This document shows, in pieces, positions 32,773 through 45,810 of a DNA stretch of 64,000 bases (position 1 is the first letter of the stretch; every line of letters starts with the position of its first letter). The stretch lies in contig NW_026042425.1 in assembly GCF_023856365.1 (NCBI RefSeq), positions 186,001-250,000 of the forward strand, read 5' to 3'. The notes beneath the pieces were generated by a model that was given only the letters and a program-made list of their open reading frames with translations, was not told the origin of the DNA and did no database searches. Made by a program: the position numbers and the translations under genes. This DNA is from Brienomyrus brachyistius. Taxonomy: Eukaryota > Chordata > Actinopteri > Osteoglossiformes > Mormyridae.

Positions 32773-34935
32773 GAAACAACTGCTATCACAACTAGAGATT
32801 GATGTAAGGACATAAAACTTATAGGTCCTGCAGGCCCCAACTCTGATCAGCCTGCATCAGTCCATCTCAGAGCTCCAAGAAAAGGATCCACTGGCCCAGG
32901 CAAGATTGGACTCCACGCATCAAACCATCCCTTTTAAGGAAGGCAAAGCCCTGCCGGCTCCTGAGAATAACTGGAGCAATACAGAAAAAGCAAGACCTTT
33001 CACCCCCTGGAGTGGCCGGAGTTCCACAGTCAAACCACAGCAACAACAGCTGTCAGTCCCCAGACACAGACACCTTTTCCACTAGAAATAGGATAACTCA
33101 CCACACATAGATGTTAGGGACAAATACACGCATGTTTGGTCTCGTTTGAATAGGCATGAGACGGCGAGTGTTATACACTCAGATTTAAGGCAGTATAGTT
33201 TTCCCTAAGAGAACTATAGAAACTTCGGCTAAACCCACCAAACTGAGAGAGCCTCTCACATGGCAGAACAAGGGAATTACGACCACCCCCTAAAGTGATC
33301 TGATTGGCTGAGGACTTGAGAACCAAGGCCAACAATGCCCCTAAAATTAACCGTTGACCGAAATTGGTCAGTCTTCAGAGACATGCCATCACCTGGTTTG
33401 GATACTTAAGGAAGGGCCTCAGAAGGATTCGGGGAGTTACTCTGTAATCAGAGCTCCCACAGAGAACTGCGTGAAAGTCCATCTGTAGTCAGATACTTTC
33501 CGCAGAACTTTGTGCACTCTCAGCTGAGGAATGTGATTGTTTAATATTGTATTTGTCCAAATGTATTTACAAGTATGTGGCCACATGTCAATAATTATAT
33601 ATTGTAATATGTTTAATAAATGTTGTCTTGATTACTTCATGACTGTCTGATTTGCTAACTTCTTTATAAACTTTCCAGATTGGACTTCTATCCTGATTAG
33701 GACTAAAGTGATAAATACTATCTTGCAGCCTCTGGGTTAAATCCCCTTTATCCGGGTCCCAAACTCGACTGCCCAAGTTAAGTTAGGTGGATACCAAAAC
33801 CGCACCTCTGGAGTTCGCACACGCTCAGTTACGGGCCGACTTAACCTCTGAGGTCAACACATGCTGATGAAAGGTACCGGTCTGCCCTCTGAGGGGCGTA
33901 CACACTATGTTCCTAGGCACCGGGCATAGTCCCTGAGACGCTCACATGGTAAGACAATGGGCGGCATCGGCGGAGTCCCTGAGACGAGCCCAAAGTAAAA
34001 CCTCGTACAAACTACCGCAACAAAAGGTGCGCCGTCACAGCCGCTGAGGTTGACACATGTTATGATATGGGCTGCCCCCGGCTGAGCCTCTGAGGTGGAT
34101 GTACGTGTGGTTCGGGTAAACATCGGCTTAATCTCCGAGGCACCCACATGCTCAGTAATTGGCAGACACTGGGCCTTTGGGAAATTATATAGGTCGAGGG
34201 ACCCGAATAATCAGAGGCTGACATTGTCTTAAATGGTGCCGATTTCCGTGCATCTAAGACAAACCCTGTGGAACAAGCCCAAGGGGGAGCCAGGACGACA
34301 GGTCAGGGGGGAGATATCATCATCCCCACATTCCGAGATTGGGTACCAAGCCCCATATATATTAGTAGGCTGAATACAAGAGCAGCTGACCTGAGAAATA
34401 AGAAATAAGCTAAGCTGGAAACCTGGACCCTCCGACCAAGAATGCGTGAAGTACCCTCAGAAGGTCTACTAGAAGATGTACGTAGAAGACTACTACAGAT
34501 CAGCTGATCTACACCACAGCAACAGTGATCCTTGAGCTGGAGCCGGACCGTCTTTGAAGACTCCGTAAATCTCCGTATAATAATATATATCTACGGGAAC
34601 GAGCAGAGAACAAGAACAAGATTTGTAAATGTAAGATTTGAAGGACCCGGCATGAAAAATAGAATAGTTCTCGTCATTAGTGAACATGTGTCTCGTCATT
34701 GTGTATCATGGACAGTAAGAGGGGGATCAATAGAGTGTTGTTATTATAACGTCTAAAAAGTATGATGGTCTGTCGATAAATCAATCAGATAAATAATGAA
34801 GTCGTTTTCGCTGGAAAAGCCATCTCAGGCTGTCAAGTCTCCCGTTTTGGCCGGGAAACTACCGTATTTTACTTCTCTTTCGCGCCGTCCTCCCGTATTA
34901 GTATTTTCCCGTAAATCTCCCTTATATTATATAGT

Positions 34936-35007
34936 TGCTGGATAGTGTAGTGGTAAGATCGCCGCCTTTCACACGGGAGACCGGGGTTCGAATCCCGGTT
35001 GTGGCCA
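34936..35007 (+). tRNA. tRNA-Glu(UUC)-like element, first of pair
   Basis: Reference sequence; the downstream spacer carries the G variants of unit 10. Partner at 35081. Confidence 0.6.
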
Positions 35008-35080
35008 AAAATATGTTTTATATATTTTATATATTTATATTATATTTATATTGTATTTTTTATATATTGTATTATATAGT

Positions 35081-35152
35081 TGCTGGATAGTGTAGTGGTA
35101 AGATCGCCGCCTTTCACACGGGAGACCGGGGTTCGAATCCCGGTTGTGGCCA
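35081..35152 (+). tRNA. tRNA-Glu(UUC)-like element, second of pair
   Basis: Reference sequence, followed by only ~70 bp of early D before the deletion join. Confidence 0.6.
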
Positions 35153-36831
35153 GAAACAACTGCTATCACAACTAGAGATTGATGTAAGGACATAAAACTT
35201 ATAGGTCCTGCAGGCCCCAACTCCTGATTAGGACTAAAGTGATAAATACTATCTTGCAGCCTCTGGGTTAAATCCCCTTTATCCGGGTCCCAAACTCGAC
35301 TGCCCAAGTTAAGTTAGGTGGATACCAAAACCGCACCTCTGGAGTTCGCACACGCTCAGTTACGGGCCGACTTAACCTCTGAGGTCAACACATGCTGATG
35401 AAAGGTACCGGTCTGCCCTCTGAGGGGCGTACACACTATGTTCCTAGGCACCGGGCATAGTCCCTGAGACGCTCACATGGTAAGACAATGGGCGGCATCG
35501 GCGGAGTCCCTGAGACGAGCCCAAAGTAAAACCTCGTACAAACTACCGCAACAAAAGGTGCGCCGTCACAGCCGCTGAGGTTGACACATGTTATGATATG
35601 GGCTGCCCCCGGCTGAGCCTCTGAGGTGGATGTACGTGTGGTTCGGGTAAACATCGGCTTAATCTCCGAGGCACCCACATGCTCAGTAATTGGCAGACAC
35701 TGGGCCTTTGGGAAATTATATAGGTCGAGGGACCCGAATAATCAGAGGCTGACATTGTCTTAAATGGTGCCGATTTCCGTGCATCTAAGACAAACCCTGT
35801 GGAACAAGCCCACGGATCGCCCTGTCGGCCGAGGCGAATCTGGCGGACTCCTTCGTCAGGGGTAAACTAGAGTTGGTAATCTAAAGGAGAGTCCCGAAGT
35901 AATCCGAACAACATAAACGTCATGACTACAATATACTGAAATAAGGTCATTAATAAAATGGAGTCAGATGTGTGTCTAAAAGAATATCTTGTATATTAAA
36001 AAGGGTAAGTAATTCCCAGGAGCGCTTGGAAGGACCAACACGCATTCACAGCCTTCGGCTGCGCCATTGGATTCCGCCATTGGGCCAGTGGGCGGCTCCC
36101 TACATTGATGAGGTACAACACGATTGCTACGACAAGGGGGAGCCAGGACGACAGGTCAGGGGGGAGATATCATCATCCCCACATTCCGAGATTGGGTACC
36201 AAGCCCCATATATATTAGTAGGCTGAATACAAGAGCAGCTGACCTGAGAAATAAGAAATAAGCTAAGCTGGAAACCTGGACCCTCCGACCAAGAATGCGT
36301 GAAGTACCCTCAGAAGGTCTACTAGAAGATGTACGTAGAAGACTACTACAGATCAGCTGATCTACACCACAGCAACAGTGATCCTTGAGCTGGACCGTCT
36401 TTGAAGACTCCGTAAATCTCCGTATAATAATATATATCTACGGGAACGAGCAGAGAACAAGAACAAGATTTGTAAATGTAAGATTTGAAGGACCCGGCAT
36501 GAAAAATAGAATAGTTCTCGTCATTAGTGAACATGTGTCTCGTCATTGTGTATCATGGACAGTAAGAGGGGGATCAATAGAGTGTTGTTATTATAACGTC
36601 TAAAAAGTATGATGGTCTGTCGATAAATCAATCAGATAAATAATGAAGTCGTTTTCGCGAACACGCTGGAAAAGCCAGGGGCCGGACCGACTGTAGGGGG
36701 CGTGGCCAGAGACAGCCATCTCAGGCTGTCAAGTCTCCCGTTTTGGCCGGGAAACTACCGTATTTTACTTCTCTTTCCCGCCGTCCTCCCGTATTAGTAT
36801 TTTCCCGTAAATCTCCCTTATATTATATAGT

Positions 36832-36903
36832 TGCTGGATAGTGCAGTGGTAAGATCGCCGCCTTTCACACGGGAGACCGGGGTTCGAATCCCGGTTGTGG
36901 CCA
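36832..36903 (+). tRNA. tRNA-Glu(UUC)-like element, first of pair, T13C variant
   Basis: C at 36844 (residue 13) changes box A to TAGTGCAGTGG and breaks a D-stem pair. Partner at 36977. Confidence 0.58.
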
Positions 36904-36976
36904 AAAATATATTTTATATATTTTATATATTTATATTATATTTATATTATATTTTTTATATATTGTATTATATAGT

Positions 36977-37048
36977 TGCTGGATAGTGTAGTGGTAAGAT
37001 CGCCGCCTTTCACACGGGAGACCGGGGTTCGAATCCCGGTTGTGGCCA
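36977..37048 (+). tRNA. tRNA-Glu(UUC)-like element, second of pair
   Basis: Reference sequence; followed by the ATTGATG join at 37074. Confidence 0.6.
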
Positions 37049-37801
37049 GAAACAACTGCTATCACAACTAGAGATTGATGAGGTACAACACGATTGCTAC
37101 GACAAGGGGGAGCCAGGACGACAGGTCAGGGGGGAGATATCATCATCCCCACATTCCGAGATTGGGTACCAAGCCCCATATATATTAGTAGGCTGAATAC
37201 AAGAGCAGCTGACCTGAGAAATAAGAAATAAGCTAAGCTGGAAACCTGGACCCTCCGACCAAGAATGCGTGAAGTACCCTCAGAAGGTCTACTAGAAGAT
37301 GTACGTAGAAGACTACTACAGATCAGCTGATCTACACCACAGCAACAGTGATCCTTGAGCTGGACCGTCTTTGAAGACTCCGTAAATCTCCGTATAATAA
37401 TATATATCTACGGGAACGAGCAGAGAACAAGAACAAGATTTGTAAATGTAAGATTTGAAGGACCCGGCATGAAAAATAGAATAGTTCTCGTCATTAGTGA
37501 ACATGTGTCTCGTCATTGTGTATCATGGACAGTAAGAGGGGGATCAATAGAGTGTTGTTATTATAACGTCTAAAAAGTATGATGGTCTGTCGATAAATCA
37601 ATCAGATAAATAATGAAGTCGTTTTCGCGAACACGCTGGAAAAGCCAGGGGCCGGACCGACTGTAGGGGGCGTGGCCAGAGACAGCCATCTCAGGCTGTC
37701 AAGTCTCCCGTTTTGGCCGGGAAACTACCGTATTTTACTTCTCTTTCCCGCCGTCCTCCCGTATTAGTATTTTCCCGTAAATCTCCCTTATATTATACAG
37801 T

Positions 37802-37873
37802 TGCTGGATAGTGTAGTGGTAAGATCGCCGCCTTTCACACGGGAGACCGGGGTTCGAATCCCGGTTGTGGCCA
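37802..37873 (+). tRNA. tRNA-Glu(UUC)-like element, first of a broken triplet
   Basis: Reference sequence with a T-to-C change in its upstream flank (TATTATACAG). Next element 134 bp away. Confidence 0.6.
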
Positions 37874-37935
37874 AAAATATATTTTATATATTTTATATAT
37901 TTATATTATATTTTTTATATATTGTATTATATAGT

Positions 37936-38007
37936 TGCTGGATAGTGTAGTGGTAAGATCGCCGCCTTTCACACGGGAGACCGGGGTTCGAATCCCGGTT
38001 GTGGCCA
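37936..38007 (+). tRNA. tRNA-Glu(UUC)-like element, middle of a broken triplet
   Basis: Reference sequence; the downstream spacer contains a TATCATA variant and places the next start 136 bp on. Confidence 0.6.
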
Positions 38008-38071
38008 AAAATATATTTTATATATTTATATCATATTTATATTATATTTTTTATATATTGTATTATATAGT

Positions 38072-38105
38072 TGCTGGATAGTGTAGTGGTAAGATCGCCG
38101 CCTTT
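38072..38105 (+). pseudogene. Truncated tRNA-Glu-like element (5' 34 nt)
   Basis: Box A and the 5' half up to the anticodon TTT are present. The sequence then enters the hairpin scar, so box B, the T arm and the CCA end are missing. Confidence 0.85.
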
Positions 38106-38130
38106 TCTATTTTTCTATTGAAAAATAGAA
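38105..38130. other. Hairpin scar: inverted copy of the flanking sequence at a breakpoint
   Basis: TTCTATTTTT (38105-38114) is the exact reverse complement of AAAAATAGAA (38121-38130), with a CTATTG loop. The right arm is normal segment C sequence and the left arm is extra. It looks like a short inverted templated insertion where the truncated tRNA was joined to C. Confidence 0.8.
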
Positions 38131-38401
38131 TAGTTCTCGTCATTAGTGAACATGTGTCTCGTCATTGTGTATCATGGACAGTAAGAGGGGGATCAATAGA
38201 GTGTTGTTATTATAACGTCTAAAAAGTATGATGGTCTGTCGATAAATCAATCAGATAAATAATGAAGTCGTTTTCGCTGGAAAAGCCATCTCAGGCTGTC
38301 AAGTCTCCCGTTTTGGCCGGGAAACTACCGTATTTTACTTCTCTTTCGCGCCGTCCTCCCGTATTAGTATTTTCCCGTAAATCTCCCTTATATTATATAG
38401 T

Positions 38402-38473
38402 TGCTGGATAGTGTAGTGGTAAGATCGCCGCCTTTCACACGGGAGACCGGGGTTCGAATCCCGGTTGTGGCCA
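38402..38473 (+). tRNA. tRNA-Glu(UUC)-like element, single
   Basis: Reference sequence directly followed by D. Confidence 0.6.
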
Positions 38474-40534
38474 GAAACAACTGCTATCACAACTAGAGAT
38501 TGATGTAAGGACATAAAACTTATAGGTCCTGCAGGCCCCAACTCTGATCAGCCTGCATCAGTCCATCTCAGAGCTCCAAGAAAAGGATCCACTGGCCCAG
38601 GCAAGATTGGACTCCACGCATCAAACCATCCCTTTTAAGGAAGGCAAAGCCCTGCCGGCTCCTGAGAATAACTGGAGCAATACAGAAAAAGCAAGACCTT
38701 TCACCCCCTGGAGTGGCCGGAGTTCCACAGTCAAACCACAGCAACAACAGCTGTCAGTCCCCAGACACAGACACCTTTTCCACTAGAAATAGGATAACTC
38801 ACCACACATAGATGTTAGGGACAAATACACGCATGTTTGGTCTCGTTTGAATAGGCATGAGACGGCGAGTGTTATACACTCAGATTTAAGGCAGTATAGT
38901 TTTCCCTAAGAGAACTATAGAAACTTCGGCTAAACCCACCAAACTGAGAGAGCCTCTCACATGGCAGAACAAGGGAATTACGACCACCCCCTAAAGTGAT
39001 CTGATTGGCTGAGGACTTGAGAACCAAGGCCAACAATGCCCCTAAAATTAACCGTTGACCGAAATTGGTCAGTCTTCAGAGACATGCCATCACCTGGTTT
39101 GGATACTTAAGGAAGGGCCTCAGAAGGATTCGGGGAGTTACTCTGTAATCAGAGCTCCCACAGAGAACTGCGTGAAAGTCCATCTGTAGTCAGATACTTT
39201 CCGCAGAACTTTGTGCACTCTCAGCTGAGGAATGTGATTGTTTAATATTGTATTTGTCCAAATGTATTTACAAGTATGTGGCCACATGTCAATAATTATA
39301 TATTGTAATATGTTTAATAAATGTTGTCTTGATTACTTCATGACTGTCTGATTTGCTAACTTCTTTATAAACTTTCCAGATTGGACTTCTATCCTGATTA
39401 GGACTAAAGTGATAAATACTATCTTGCAGCCTCTGGGTTAAATCCCCTTTATCCGGGTCCCAAACTCGACTGCCCAAGTTAAGTTAGGTGGATACCAAAA
39501 CCGCACCTCTGGAGTTCGCACACGCTCAGTTACGGGCCGACTTAACCTCTGAGGTCAACACATGCTGATGAAAGGTACCGGTCTGCCCTCTGAGGGGCGT
39601 ACACACTATGTTCCTAGGCACCGGGCATAGTCCCTGAGACGCTCACATGGTAAGACAATGGGCGGCATCGGCGGAGTCCCTGAGACGAGCCCAAAGTAAA
39701 ACCTCGTACAAACTACCGCAACAAAAGGTGCGCCGTCACAGCCGCTGAGGTTGACACATGTTATGATATGGGCTGCCCCCGGCTGAGCCTCTGAGGTGGA
39801 TGTACGTGTGGTTCGGGTAAACATCGGCTTAATCTCCGAGGCACCCACATGCTCAGTAATTGGCAGACAACACGATTGCTACGACAAGGGGGAGCCAGGA
39901 CGACAGGTCAGGGGGGAGATATCATCATCCCCACATTCCGAGATTGGGTACCAAGCCCCATATATATTAGTAGGCTGAATACAAGAGCAGCTGACCTGAG
40001 AAATAAGAAATAAGCTAAGCTGGAAACCTGGACCCTCCGACCAAGAATGCGTGAAGTACCCTCAGAAGGTCTACTAGAAGATGTACGTAGAAGACTACTA
40101 CAGATCAGCTGATCTACACCACAGCAACAGTGATCCTTGAGCTGGACCGTCTTTGAAGACTCCGTAAATCTCCGTATAATAATATATATCTACGGGAACG
40201 AGCAGAGAACAAGAACAAGATTTGTAAATGTAAGATTTGAAGGACCCGGCATGAAAAATAGAATAGTTCTCGTCATTAGTGAACATGTGTCTCGTCATTG
40301 TGTATCATGGACAGTAAGAGGGGGATCAATAGAGTGTTGTTATTATAACGTCTAAAAAGTATGATGGTCTGTCGATAAATCAATCAGATAAATAATGAAG
40401 TCGTTTTCGCTGGAAAAGCCATCTCAGGCTGTCAAGTCTCCCGTTTTGGCCGGGAAACTACCGTATTTTACTTCTCTTTCGCGCCGTCCTCCCGTATTAG
40501 TATTTTCCCGTAAATCTCCCTTATATTATATAGT

Positions 40535-40606
40535 TGCTGGATAGTGTAGTGGTAAGATCGCCGCCTTTCACACGGGAGACCGGGGTTCGAATCCCGGTTG
40601 TGGCCA
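40535..40606 (+). tRNA. tRNA-Glu(UUC)-like element, first of a triplet
   Basis: Reference sequence; 134 bp to the next. Confidence 0.6.
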
Positions 40607-40668
40607 AAAATATATTTTATATATTTTATATATTTATATTATATTTTTTATATATTGTATTATATAGT

Positions 40669-40740
40669 TGCTGGATAGTGTAGTGGTAAGATCGCCGCCT
40701 TTCACACGGGAGACCGGGGTTCGAATCCCGGTTGTGGCCA
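40669..40740 (+). tRNA. tRNA-Glu(UUC)-like element, middle of a triplet
   Basis: Reference sequence; flanked on both sides by the same 62-bp AT spacer, so the cassette here duplicated as a 134-bp unit. Confidence 0.6.
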
Positions 40741-40802
40741 AAAATATATTTTATATATTTTATATATTTATATTATATTTTTTATATATTGTATTATATA
40801 GT

Positions 40803-40874
40803 TGCTGGATAGTGTAGTGGTAAGATCGCCGCCTTTCACACGGGAGACCGGGGTTCGAATCCCGGTTGTGGCCA
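40803..40874 (+). tRNA. tRNA-Glu(UUC)-like element, last of a triplet
   Basis: Reference sequence; followed by D. Confidence 0.6.
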
Positions 40875-41922
40875 GAAACAACTGCTATCACAACTAGAGA
40901 TTGATGTAAGGACATAAAACTTATAGGTCCTGCAGGCCCCAACTCTGATCAGCCTGCATCAGTCCATCTCAGAGCTCCAAGAAAAGGATCCACTGGCCCA
41001 GGCAAGATTGGACTCCACGCATCAAACCATCCCTTTTAAGGAAGGCAAAGCCCTGCCGGCTCCTGAGAATAACTGGAGCAATACAGAAAAAGCAAGACCT
41101 TTCACCCCCTGGAGTGGCCGGAGTTCCACAGTCAAACCACAGCAACAACAGCTGTCAGTCCCCAGACACAGACACCTTTTCCACTAGAAATAGGATAACT
41201 CACCACACATAGATGTTAGGGACAAATACACGCATGTTTGGTCTCGTTTGAATAGGCATGAGACGGCGAGTGTTATACACTCAGATTTAAGGCAGTATAG
41301 TTTTCCCTAAGAGAACTATAGAAACTTCGGCTAAACCCACCAAACTGAGAGAGCCTCTCACATGGCAGAACAAGGGAATTACGACCACCCCCTAAAGTGA
41401 TCTGATTGGCTGAGGACTTGAGAACCAAGGCCAACAATGCCCCTAAAATTAACCGTTGACCGAAATTGGTCAGTCTTCAGAGACATGCCATCACCTGGTT
41501 TGGATACTTAAGGAAGGGCCTCAGAAGGATTCGGGGAGTTACTCTGTAATCAGAGCTCCCACAGAGAACTGCGTGAAAGTCCATCTGTAGTCAGATACTT
41601 TCCGCAGAACTTTGTGCACTCTCAGCTGAGGAATGTGATTGTTTAATATTGTATTTGTCCAAATGTATTTACAAGTATGTGGCCACATGTCAATAATTAT
41701 ATATTGTAATATGTTTAATAAATGTTGTCTTGATTACTTCATGACTGTCTGATTTGCTAACTTCTTTATAAACTTTCCAGATTGGACTTCTATCCTGATT
41801 AGGACTAAAGTGATAAATACTATCTTGCAGCCTCTGGGTTAAATCCCCTTTATCCGGGTCCCAAACTCGACTGCCCAAGTTAAGTTAGGTGGATACCAAA
41901 ACCGCACCTCTGGAGTTCGCAC

Positions 41923-44522
41923 ACGCTCAGTTACGGGCCGACTTAACCTCTGAGGTCAACACATGCTGATGAAAGGTACCGGTCTGCCCTCTGAGGGGCG
42001 TACACACTATGTTCCTAGGCACCGGGCATAGTCCCTGAGACGCTCACATGGTAAGACAATGGGCGGCATCGGCGGAGTCCCTGAGACGAGCCCAAAGTAA
42101 AACCTCGTACAAACTACCGCAACAAAAGGTGCGCCGTCACAGCCGCTGAGGTTGACACATGTTATGATATGGGCTGCCCCCGGCTGAGCCTCTGAGGTGG
42201 ATGTACGTGTGGTTCGGGTAAACATCGGCTTAATCTCCGAGGCACCCACATGCTCAGTAATTGGCAGACACTGGGCCTTTGGGAAATTATATAGGTCGAG
42301 GGACCCGAATAATCAGAGGCTGACATTGTCTTAAATGGTGCCGATTTCCGTGCATCTAAGACAAACCCTGTGGAACAAGCCCACGGATCGCCCTGTCGGC
42401 CGAGGCGAATCTGGCGGACTCCTTCGTCAGGGGTAAACTAGAGTTGGTAATCTAAAGGAGAGTCCCGAAGTAATCCGAACAACATAAACGTCATGACTAC
42501 AATATACTGAAATAAGGTCATTAATAAAATGGAGTCAGATGTGTGTCTAAAAGAATATCTTGTATATTAAAAAGGGTAAGTAATTCCCAGGAGCGCTTGG
42601 AAGGACCAACACGCATTCACAGCCTTCGGCTGCGCCATTGGATTCCGCCATTGGGCCAGTGGGCGGCTCCCTACATTGATGAGGTACAACACGATTGCTA
42701 CGACAAGGGGGAGCCAGGACGACAGGTCAGGGGGGAGATATCATCATCCCCACATTCCGAGATTGGGTACCAAGCCCCATATATATTAGTAGGCTGAATA
42801 CAAGAGCAGCTGACCTGAGAAATAAGAAATAAGCTAAGCTGGAAACCTGGACCCTCCGACCAAGAATGCGTGAAGTACCCTCAGAAGGTCTACTAGAAGA
42901 TGTACGTAGAAGACTACTACAGATCAGCTGATCTACACCACAGCAACAGTGATCCTTGAGCTGGACCGTCTTTGAAGACTCCGTAAATCTCCGTATAATA
43001 ATATATATCTACGGGAACGAGCAGAGAACAAGAACAAGATTTGTAAATGTAAGATTTGAAGGACCCGGCATGAAAAATAGAATAGTTCTCGTCATTAGTG
43101 AACATGTGTCTCGTCATTGTGTATCATGGACAGTAAGAGGGGGATCAATAGAGTGTTGTTATTATAACGTCTAAAAAGTATGATGGTCTGTCGATAAATC
43201 AATCAGATAAATAATGAAGTCGTTTTCGCGAACACGCTGGAAAAGCCAGGGGCCGGACCGACTGTAGGGGGCGTGGCCAGAGACAGCCATCTCAGGCTGT
43301 CAAGTCTCCCGTTTTGGCCGGGAAACTACCGTATTTTACTTCTCTTTCCCGCCGTCCTCCCGTATTAGTATTTTCCCGTAAATCTCCCTTATATTATATA
43401 GTTGCTGGATAGTGTAGTGGTAAGATCGCCGCCTTTCACACGGGAGACCGGGGTTCGAATCCCGGTTGTGGCCAGAAACAACTGCTATCACAACTAGAGA
43501 TTGATGTAAGGACATAAAACTTATAGGTCCTGCAGGCCCCAACTCTGATCAGCCTGCATCAGTCCATCTCAGAGCTCCAAGAAAAGGATCCACTGGCCCA
43601 GGCAAGATTGGACTCCACGCATCAAACCATCCCTTTTAAGGAAGGCAAAGCCCTGCCGGCTCCTGAGAATAACTGGAGCAATACAGAAAAAGCAAGACCT
43701 TTCACCCCCTGGAGTGGCCGGAGTTCCACAGTCAAACCACAGCAACAACAGCTGTCAGTCCCCAGACACAGACACCTTTTCCACTAGAAATAGGATAACT
43801 CACCACACATAGATGTTAGGGACAAATACACGCATGTTTGGTCTCGTTTGAATAGGCATGAGACGGCGAGTGTTATACACTCAGATTTAAGGCAGTATAG
43901 TTTTCCCTAAGAGAACTATAGAAACTTCGGCTAAACCCACCAAACTGAGAGAGCCTCTCACATGGCAGAACAAGGGAATTACGACCACCCCCTAAAGTGA
44001 TCTGATTGGCTGAGGACTTGAGAACCAAGGCCAACAATGCCCCTAAAATTAACCGTTGACCGAAATTGGTCAGTCTTCAGAGACATGCCATCACCTGGTT
44101 TGGATACTTAAGGAAGGGCCTCAGAAGGATTCGGGGAGTTACTCTGTAATCAGAGCTCCCACAGAGAACTGCGTGAAAGTCCATCTGTAGTCAGATACTT
44201 TCCGCAGAACTTTGTGCACTCTCAGCTGAGGAATGTGATTGTTTAATATTGTATTTGTCCAAATGTATTTACAAGTATGTGGCCACATGTCAATAATTAT
44301 ATATTGTAATATGTTTAATAAATGTTGTCTTGATTACTTCATGACTGTCTGATTTGCTAACTTCTTTATAAACTTTCCAGATTGGACTTCTATCCTGATT
44401 AGGACTAAAGTGATAAATACTATCTTGCAGCCTCTGGGTTAAATCCCCTTTATCCGGGTCCCAAACTCGACTGCCCAAGTTAAGTTAGGTGGATACCAAA
44501 ACCGCACCTCTGGAGTTCGCAC
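41923..44522 (+). repeat. Unit 13 (2600 bp), full unit with a single tRNA element
   Basis: A, B, C in long form and the CCCGCC-type cluster, then one tRNA-like element and full D. It is the reference unit minus one 145-bp tRNA+spacer cassette (2745 minus 145). Confidence 0.94.
43403..43474 (+). tRNA. tRNA-Glu(UUC)-like element, single
   Basis: Reference sequence followed directly by D; consistent with recombination between the two members of a pair. Confidence 0.6.
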
Positions 44523-45584
44523 ACGCTCAGTTACGGGCCGACTTAACCTCTGAGGTCAACACATGCTGATGAAAGGTACCGGTCTGCCCTCTGAGGGGCG
44601 TACACACTATGTTCCTAGGCACCGGGCATAGTCCCTGAGACGCTCACATGGTAAGACAATGGGCGGCATCGGCGGAGTCCCTGAGACGAGCCCAAAGTAA
44701 AACCTCGTACAAACTACCGCAACAAAAGGTGCGCCGTCACAGCCGCTGAGGTTGACACATGTTATGATATGGGCTGCCCCCGGCTGAGCCTCTGAGGTGG
44801 ATGTACGTGTGGTTCGGGTAAACATCGGCTTAATCTCCGAGGCACCCACATGCTCAGTAATTGGCAGACAACACGATTGCTACGACAAGGGGGAGCCAGG
44901 ACGACAGGTCAGGGGGGAGATATCATCATCCCCACATTCCGAGATTGGGTACCAAGCCCCATATATATTAGTAGGCTGAATACAAGAGCAGCTGACCTGA
45001 GAAATAAGAAATAAGCTAAGCTGGAAACCTGGACCCTCCGACCAAGAATGCGTGAAGTACCCTCAGAAGGTCTACTAGAAGATGTACGTAGAAGACTACT
45101 ACAGATCAGCTGATCTACACCACAGCAACAGTGATCCTTGAGCTGGACCGTCTTTGAAGACTCCGTAAATCTCCGTATAATAATATATATCTACGGGAAC
45201 GAGCAGAGAACAAGAACAAGATTTGTAAATGTAAGATTTGAAGGACCCGGCATGAAAAATAGAATAGTTCTCGTCATTAGTGAACATGTGTCTCGTCATT
45301 GTGTATCATGGACAGTAAGAGGGGGATCAATAGAGTGTTGTTATTATAACGTCTAAAAAGTATGATGGTCTGTCGATAAATCAATCAGATAAATAATGAA
45401 GTCGTTTTCGCGAACACGCTGGAAAAGCCAGGGGCCGGACCGACTGTAGGGGGCGTGGCCAGAGACAGCCATCTCAGGCTGTCAAGTCTCCCGTTTTGGC
45501 CGGGAAACTACCGTATTTTACTTCTCTTTCGCGCCGTCCTCCCGTATTAGTATTTTCCCGTAAATCTCCCTTATATTATATAGT

Positions 45585-45656
45585 TGCTGGATAGTGTAGT
45601 GGTAAGATCGCCGCCTTTCACACGGGAGACCGGGGTTCGAATCCCGGTTGTGGCCA
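45585..45656 (+). tRNA. tRNA-Glu(UUC)-like element, first of wide pair
   Basis: Reference sequence; the spacer has one more TATATTTTA block, partner at 45739. Confidence 0.6.
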
Positions 45657-45738
45657 AAAATATATTTTATATATTTTATATATTTTATATATTTATATTA
45701 TATTTATATTATATTTTTTATATATTGTATTATATAGT

Positions 45739-45810
45739 TGCTGGATAGTGTAGTGGTAAGATCGCCGCCTTTCACACGGGAGACCGGGGTTCGAATCCCG
45801 GTTGTGGCCA
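45739..45810 (+). tRNA. tRNA-Glu(UUC)-like element, second of wide pair
   Basis: Reference sequence; followed by D. Confidence 0.6.

Larger units (their letters stand above)
31076..33820 (+). repeat. Unit 9 (2745 bp), duplicate of unit 8
   Basis: Same length and same box A variant as unit 8; no difference noticed by eye. Confidence 0.95.
33821..35351 (+). repeat. Unit 10 (1531 bp), doubly deleted short unit
   Basis: Segment B is cut at 34280 (GAACAAGCCC joined to AAGGGGGAGCC of C). Segment D is cut at about 35223 (CCCCAACTC joined to CTGATTAGG), leaving only the first and last parts of D. The AT spacer has two private changes (ATATGTTTTA near 35013 and TTGTATTTT near 35051). An identical unit is at 57991. 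Confidence 0.93.
35352..39521 (+). repeat. Unit 11 (4170 bp), three tRNA clusters and a hairpin scar
   Basis: A, B and C are followed by a tRNA pair, an ATTGATG join at 37074, a second C (long form), a tRNA pair plus a truncated third element, the hairpin scar at 38105-38130, the tail of C from AAAAATAGAATAG, a single tRNA and full D. An identical layout is at 59522. Confidence 0.93.
27770..39830 (+). repeat. Higher-order repeat copy 1 (12061 bp seen)
   Basis: Matches 51940-64000 at a constant offset of 24170 bp. The two share every rare marker checked: the box A variants at 29826, 32571 and 36844, the short unit with joins at 34281 and 35223, the TATTATACAG variant before 37802, and the hairpin scar at 38105-38130. 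The left edge is at ATGGCAG, where this copy continues in D while the other continues in a tRNA flank. Confidence 0.93.
39522..41922 (+). repeat. Unit 12 (2401 bp), 418-bp deletion and tRNA triplet
   Basis: A joined to C at ACA (39867-39869), short form of the C end, CCCGT cluster of the CGCGCC type, three tRNA-like elements at 134-bp steps, full D. Confidence 0.93.
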
